Shown here: positions 3,601-6,155 of the stretch, one piece after another | How positions within the stretch are numbered: the first letter of the stretch is position 1 | Layout: every line of letters starts with the position of its first letter | Assembly: GCA_030622395.1 (NCBI GenBank) | Contig: JAUXGF010000187.1 | Location: 1-6,155, forward strand | Reading direction: 5' to 3' | Length of the DNA stretch: 6,155 bases | Source of the DNA: Calditrichaceae bacterium | GTDB lineage: Bacteria > Calditrichota > Calditrichia > Calditrichales > Calditrichaceae | The notes under the pieces: generated by a model | What the model was told of the DNA's origin: nothing | The model's database searches: none | What the model saw: the letters and a program-made list of their open reading frames with translations, nothing else | Position numbers and translations under genes: made by a program

Positions 3601-6155
3601 TCCGTGGGATCGGAGATAACCTGCACCGGTTTGCCGTCTTCACTGGCAAAGGTAGTGCGCAGCGATTCGTGTCGTTTGATTATTTCATTAATGCTTTTTT
3701 CGAGAGCAGCCGTATTTAGTTTTCCGGATAAACGAACAGCCGAAGGAATATTATAAGAGGCGCTGCCTGGTTCCAGTTGATCTAAGAACCAGAGACGCTG
3801 TTGGGCAAAGGACAGGGGCGGCGCTTCATCGCGTGATATTTTTTCTAAGGGCGGCGCTGCAATGCCTGCTTCCCCTTTGCGGATTTTATCAATTTGCTGA
3901 GCTAATTCAGCAATAGTCGACGTTTCAAACAAGCTGCGTAAAGGGATATCAACTTCAAAGGCGTCGCGGATTCGTGAAATAACTTGGGTCGCCATAAGCG
4001 AATGACCGCCGAGATCAAAGAAACTGCTGTTTATTCCAACCTTTTCCAGATTGAGGATATGCGCCCAAATTCCCGCTAAGATTTCTTCTTCCGGAGTGCG
4101 CGGTGGAACATAATCATCGGATATCAGGCCAACCTTATCGTGTTCCGGAAGGGCTTTACGATTTACTTTGCCGTTTGGCGTTAAGGGAAAAGCTTCCATT
4201 ACTACGAAGGCTGCCGGTACCATATATTCGGGCAGTTGTCCTTTTAAGGTTGTGCGAAGTTTTTGAATGTCAATTTCTTTACCGTTTTGTGCAACCATGT
4301 AAGCGGCAACCGATTTTTCACTTGCTGCTTCGCCTCTGGCTAACACTACAACATCCTTTACATTATCTTGTGCGATGATTTCGGCTTCAATTTCGCCTAA
4401 TTCAATTCTGAATCCCCGTATTTTTACCTGAAAATCGGTACGTCCGATAAATTCAATATTTCCGTCCGGTAAAAAGCGGGCTAAATCGCCGGTCTTGTAC
4501 AGCCGGGCGCCTTCGATTTCACTAAAAGGATCGGGAATAAATTTTTCGGCAGTTAAAGCGGGACGCTTGTGGTAACCGCGTGCAACTCCAGGACCACCGA
4601 TATAAATTTCGCCGGGTACGCCGATGGGTACAGGATGTAAGTATTGATTTAATAAATAAATTTTTGCGTTATCTATGGGGGCGCCAATAGGCAGTGTTAC
4701 AGAAAGATATTCTCCTTCTTTTATTAATCCCATAATAGCGCCAACCGTACATTCGGTTGGACCATAGCCATTGATAAAACGGCATTTTTTATTCCAGCGG
4801 CTGGCTAAGTCCCAGGTACAAGCGTCTCCTACAGAAACAATGGTTTCAAATGAATTTATTTCATCTTCAGGCAGCAGGGTTAAAAGCGATGGTGGAATAG
4901 TCGCCGTGGTAACTTTCTTTTCATTTAAGAATTTTACCATATCATGCGTGGATAAGAGCGTTTCTTTTTTTACCATCTGCACTGTAGCGCCGCTCAACAG
5001 GGCGATGAATATCTCGGCTGTAGCAGCGTCAAAACTGAAGGAAGCCAGTTGAAGCACGGATTTACCTTTTTCTGAAAGAAAGAATTTATTTGTATTAATA
5101 AAAAAGTTTACCGCACCCTGATGCTGCAAAAGTACGCCTTTAGGCCTGCCGGTTGAGCCGGAAGTATAAATAATGTAAGCTAAGTTATGGGGCAAAACGC
5201 CGCTTTGCGGATTTTCTTTATTTTCATTTTCTAGTTTTAAATTATCGGCGTTTATAACAATCAGTTGTAAATCATATTTCTTAAAAATATTGGAAAGCTC
5301 TTTTTGGGTCACCAGGAGCTGTATGCCGGAGTCTTCTATCATGTAATCTATGCGTTCTTCCGGATATTCAGGATCAATCGGCACATAGGCCCCGCCGGCT
5401 TTAAGCACCGCTATAGCCGAAACTACTGTTTCGATGGATCGATCCAGTGAAATTCCGACTATTGTTTCGGGCTTTACGCCTTTTTCCTGTAAAACGTGCG
5501 ATAATTGATTGGCTTGTTCATTCAGCGCTTTATAGGTTAATGTTCTGTCTTCGTAATCGACGGCAATTGCTTCCGGATTTTCTAAAACCTGTTTTTCAAA
5601 TAAATCAAGTATCGTGGAATTTTCGGGATAGGGAGTGGCTTTTCCATTCCATTCCTTTAGAGTTAACGTTTTTTCCTCATCAGAAATTAGATTTAGCGTG
5701 CTTAGATTTTTATCCGGGTTTGAAGTAATAGTATCAAGAATAATTTCAATATGTTTTAGCATACGCCGGATAACCTGTGAATCGAATTTTTCGGGTTCGT
5801 AGGCAATCTCAATCATCAATTTTTTACCAGGAGAAGCAACGAGTGTAATAGGATAATTTGTTCGTTCAAAAGAACGAACATCGGTAATTTGTAAGGTGCT
5901 TTTGCTTTCAGAAAGTGTCTCTCCTACCGGATAGTTTTCAAAAACAAGCAGGCTTTGAAACAGAGGCAGCGATCGCGGAACATCGCTCCAGCCTTGAATA
6001 TTTACCAGCGGTGTATATTCATACTGCCTTAGTTCAACATTTTGCATCTGTAATTCTTTTAGCCAGTTTGAATATGTTTTTGAGTAATCTATACTCACAC
6101 GGATCGGTAATGTGTTAATAAAAAGACCGACCATACTTTCAACGCCGGGCAAATA
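603..6155 (-). CDS. Non-ribosomal peptide synthetase, C-terminal part: (C)-A-T-C-A-T, 5' end outside the window
   Basis: Two elongation modules of a cytoplasmic modular NRPS. Each activates an amino acid as acyl-AMP, loads it on a phosphopantetheine arm and condenses it with the upstream chain. Residues are numbered from the TTG codon at 6152-6150. Seen: C remnant 1-155 (VGLFINT near 8-14), A1 178-668, T1 685-752 (GGHS, Ser718), C2 778-1205 (HHIISDG 910-916), A2 1237-1730, T2 1748-1815 (GGHS, Ser1781), basic tail 1816-1849, stop TAA at 605-603. The frame has no internal stop. It stays open to base 6155, and TTG lies inside a conserved C-domain stretch, so it is an internal Leu codon and not the start. 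Specificity-pocket residues read as Phe for A2 and unassigned for A1. No epimerase, methyltransferase, reductase or thioesterase is present. Transcription runs toward the intergenic repeats on the left. NRPS identity is certain; the peptide product is unknown. Confidence 0.98.
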   Translation of the reverse strand, partial: YLPGVESMVGLFINTLPIRVSIDYSKTYSNWLKELQMQNVELRQYEYTPLVNIQGWSDVPRSLPLFQSLLVFENYPVGETLSESKSTLQITDVRSFERTNYPITLVASPGKKLMIEIAYEPEKFDSQVIRRMLKHIEIILDTITSNPDKNLSTLNLISDEEKTLTLKEWNGKATPYPENSTILDLFEKQVLENPEAIAVDYEDRTLTYKALNEQANQLSHVLQEKGVKPETIVGISLDRSIETVVSAIAVLKAGGAYVPIDPEYPEERIDYMIEDSGIQLLVTQKELSNIFKKYDLQLIVINADNLKLENENKENPQSGVLPHNLAYIIYTSGSTGRPKGVLLQHQGAVNFFINTNKFFLSEKGKSVLQLASFSFDAATAEIFIALLSGATVQMVKKETLLSTHDMVKFLNEKKVTTATIPPSLLTLLPEDEINSFETIVSVGDACTWDLASRWNKKCRFINGYGPTECTVGAIMGLIKEGEYLSVTLPIGAPIDNAKIYLLNQYLHPVPIGVPGEIYIGGPGVARGYHKRPALTAEKFIPDPFSEIEGARLYKTGDLARFLPDGNIEFIGRTDFQVKIRGFRIELGEIEAEIIAQDNVKDVVVLARGEAASEKSVAAYMVAQNGKEIDIQKLRTTLKGQLPEYMVPAAFVVMEAFPLTPNGKVNRKALPEHDKVGLISDDYVPPRTPEEEILAGIWAHILNLEKVGINSSFFDLGGHSLMATQVISRIRDAFEVDIPLRSLFETSTIAELAQQIDKIRKGEAGIAAPPLEKISRDEAPPLSFAQQRLWFLDQLEPGSASYNIPSAVRLSGKLNTAALEKSINEIIKRHESLRTTFASEDGKPVQVISDPTEFKIQIIDLTNLPETERDHETMGLLEEEAHSPFNLAEGPLFHAGLLKLADEEHIIAFNMHHIISDGWSVGVLINEVTALYIAFSKDLPSPLPDLPIQYADFAHWQRKWLDGEVLEKQINYWKKQLAGSPPLLELPTDHPRPAVQTFNGSTETIRLSKELSGALLELSRKEGVTPFMTLLAAFQTLLHRYSGQDEILVGSPIANRTHSKMENLIGFFVNTLVMKADFSDNPSFSDLLRQVRETALGAYAHQDMPFEKLVEEIQPQRDLSHSPLFQVAFALQNAPTREVMKLPDLTLCAVSSESGVAKFDLTLTMIETSEDIVGSLEYNTDLFEKATILRMINHFTALLEGIAAEPETEIADLPMLSEDERQKLLVDWNQYEAEFPDDKCVHQWFESYVEEQPQAPALAYKADSLAEAIEISYQEMNKRANQLARRLKKCGVDPEKIVGVCIERSIEMAVGMLAILKAGGAYVPIDPAYPKDRIEYMIEDSGLSVILTCEAIKNQLPQNQAQIICLDSEWESISDESGDNLPVDTHPDNLAYVIYTSGSTGKPKGTMLRHRGACNLAAAQIKAFNVKQGSRIMQFASLSFDAATWEFVMAMLSGAALILTNRETIAAGQELVKVMGDQKVTAITLPPSVLAVLPQEILPELQTIITAGEAVSGDLVDKWGKERQFFNAYGPTETTVCASMHLCEGSYPQGPPIGNPIANFKLYILDKHLQPVPVGVSGELCIDGVGLARGYLNRPALTADKFIPNPFSGQPGARLYRSGDLARYLPDGNVEFLGRIDFQVKVRGFRIELGEIEALLDQRGEIKDVIVLAREDTPGSQRLAAYLVAQDEVELDVSEIKKYLRERLPDYMVPSSFVILDKLPLTPNGKIDRKALPAPEITREDLSAEYAPPTNEAEEKLVKIVGKLLNIKKVGINDNFFELGGHSLLATQFMSRLRTAFGVELPLKTLFEKPTSAQIAEEIEKAKAQGQTAQAAPTIKRVSRTARKIKRSDLD
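606..707 (-). other. Basic C-terminal tail after T2, possible docking segment
   Basis: Residues 1816-1849, 34 residues. An Ala/Gln-rich linker is followed by a strongly basic end (APTIKRVSRTARKIKRSDLD). Its start resembles the T1-C2 linker of the same protein (AAPPLEKISRDE against AAPTIKRVSRTA), but the C-domain opening motif PLSFAQQRLWF that should follow is absent. Short charged tails at NRPS subunit ends can act as donor docking elements. That role is inferred here and not shown. Confidence 0.5.
708..911 (-). other. Peptidyl carrier (thiolation) domain T2, last domain of the protein
   Basis: Residues 1748-1815. FFELGGHSLLATQF (1774-1787) contains the phosphopantetheine-bearing Ser1781, encoded at 812-810. 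The domain carries the Phe-terminated chain. No release domain follows, so the thioester must be off-loaded by another protein or passed to a further NRPS subunit. Confidence 0.96.
963..2444 (-). other. Adenylation domain A2, predicted phenylalanine
   Basis: Residues 1237-1730. The motifs LKAGGAYVPID (1314-1324), YTSGSTGKPKG (1393-1403), NAYGPTE (1525-1531), YRSGDLARY (1614-1622) and NGKIDRK (1722-1728) are intact. The pocket residues are D1439, A1440, W1443, T1482, I1503, A1505, A1526, V1534, C1535 and K1724, reading DAWTIAAVCK. This is the consensus phenylalanine code and differs from gramicidin synthetase GrsA (DAWTIAAICK) only by Val for Ile. The substrate call is strong. Whether the residue stays L in the product depends on partners outside the window. 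Confidence 0.95.
2538..3821 (-). other. Condensation domain C2, LCL-like
   Basis: Residues 778-1205. All seven core motifs are visible: SFAQQRLWFLDQL (781-793), RHESLRTTF (827-835), MHHIISDGWS (909-918) with catalytic His911, YADFAHWQRKWL (948-959), IGFFVNTL (1063-1070), HQDMPFEKL (1099-1107) and RDLSHSPLFQVAF (1115-1127). No epimerase precedes it, and HHIISDGWS is typical of domains joining L-configured donor and acceptor. It forms the bond between the A1 residue and the A2 residue (predicted Phe). Confidence 0.95.
3897..4100 (-). other. Peptidyl carrier (thiolation) domain T1
   Basis: Residues 685-752. FFDLGGHSL (711-719) is the phosphopantetheine attachment motif, with the modified Ser718 encoded at 4001-3999. 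It is followed by the typical helix ending in the LFETSTIAELAQQI segment (741-754). It carries the A1 substrate and presents it to the next condensation domain. Confidence 0.96.
4149..5621 (-). other. Adenylation domain A1, specificity not assigned
   Basis: Residues 178-668. The core motifs are intact: LKAGGAYVPID (250-260), YTSGSTGRPKG (329-339), NGYGPTE (461-467), YKTGDLARF (552-560), GRTDFQVKIRG (570-580) and NGKVNRK (660-666) with the catalytic Lys662. The GrsA-equivalent pocket residues are D375, A376, A379, T418, V439, V441, G462, V470, G471 and K662 (DAATVVGVGK). Spacing between pocket positions matches GrsA without gaps, so the alignment is secure. Asp at the first position indicates an ordinary alpha-amino acid. 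Ala in place of Trp at the third position would open the pocket. I recognise no exact match to a known code. Confidence 0.95.
5688..6155 (-). other. Condensation domain, C-terminal portion only
   Basis: Residues 1-155 of the visible protein. The C5-type motif MVGLFINTLPIR (7-18) is clear. The usual HQDxPFE region is replaced by QYEYTPLVNIQGWSDV (43-58), followed by PLFQSLLVFENYP (63-75). The catalytic HHxxxDG motif lies beyond the right edge, so activity cannot be judged. The form differs from the internal C domain of the same protein. It would accept the chain from the module before A1 and join it to the A1 residue. Confidence 0.93.

Noticed and set aside
799..6118. Numerous 60-93 codon plus-strand reading frames opposite the NRPS
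   Set aside because: They are antisense to conserved catalytic motifs, are mostly rich in Arg, Leu and Ser, show no recognisable domains and are not arranged as genes.
6150..6152. TTG as the start codon of the NRPS gene
   Set aside because: It encodes a Leu inside a conserved C-domain stretch just before VGLFINT. The frame is open to the window edge, and a real NRPS would not start in the middle of a C domain.

Overview
The window is bacterial DNA of moderate GC content. It holds two protein genes, both on the minus strand and both cut by the window edges. The organism cannot be named from this sequence. The mid-GC modular NRPS, palindromic intergenic repeats and an IS200-type transposase would fit many environmental bacteria.

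Right and centre (603-6155): one reading frame without internal stops encodes the C-terminal part of a large non-ribosomal peptide synthetase (NRPS). Reading from the right edge leftward, the domain order is partial condensation (C), adenylation (A1), carrier (T1), condensation (C2), adenylation (A2), carrier (T2), then a short basic tail and a TAA stop. The frame is open through the last base of the window, and the first full codon (TTG) sits inside a conserved C-domain motif. The true start, the catalytic part of the first C domain and probably further modules therefore lie beyond the edge. The A2 pocket reads DAWTIAAVCK, the classic phenylalanine code. The A1 pocket reads DAATVVGVGK, which I cannot assign. 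There is no epimerase, methyltransferase, reductase or thioesterase, so the chain must pass to another protein or be released in trans.

Intergenic stretch (142-602): no gene was seen. Next to the NRPS stop are runs of C and G that can pair. Beyond them are a long imperfect inverted repeat with a purine/pyrimidine-biased strand, and then a hairpin followed by TTTT on the minus strand, which is the best terminator candidate for the NRPS transcript. From 196 to 367 lies a tandem array of two alternating hairpin types with a period of about 70 bases. The second hairpin type shows compensatory base changes between its two copies, and the last hairpin of the first type carries a 20-base insertion in its loop.

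Left edge (1-141): the first 47 codons of an IS200/IS605-type (Y1, HUH superfamily) transposase. It is transcribed away from the NRPS and runs off the window.

The NRPS adds an unassigned residue and then Phe to a growing peptide. The transposase and palindromic array are probably unrelated mobile or repetitive DNA flanking the 3' end of the cluster gene. The most unusual structure in the window is the covarying hairpin array next to the transposase gene.
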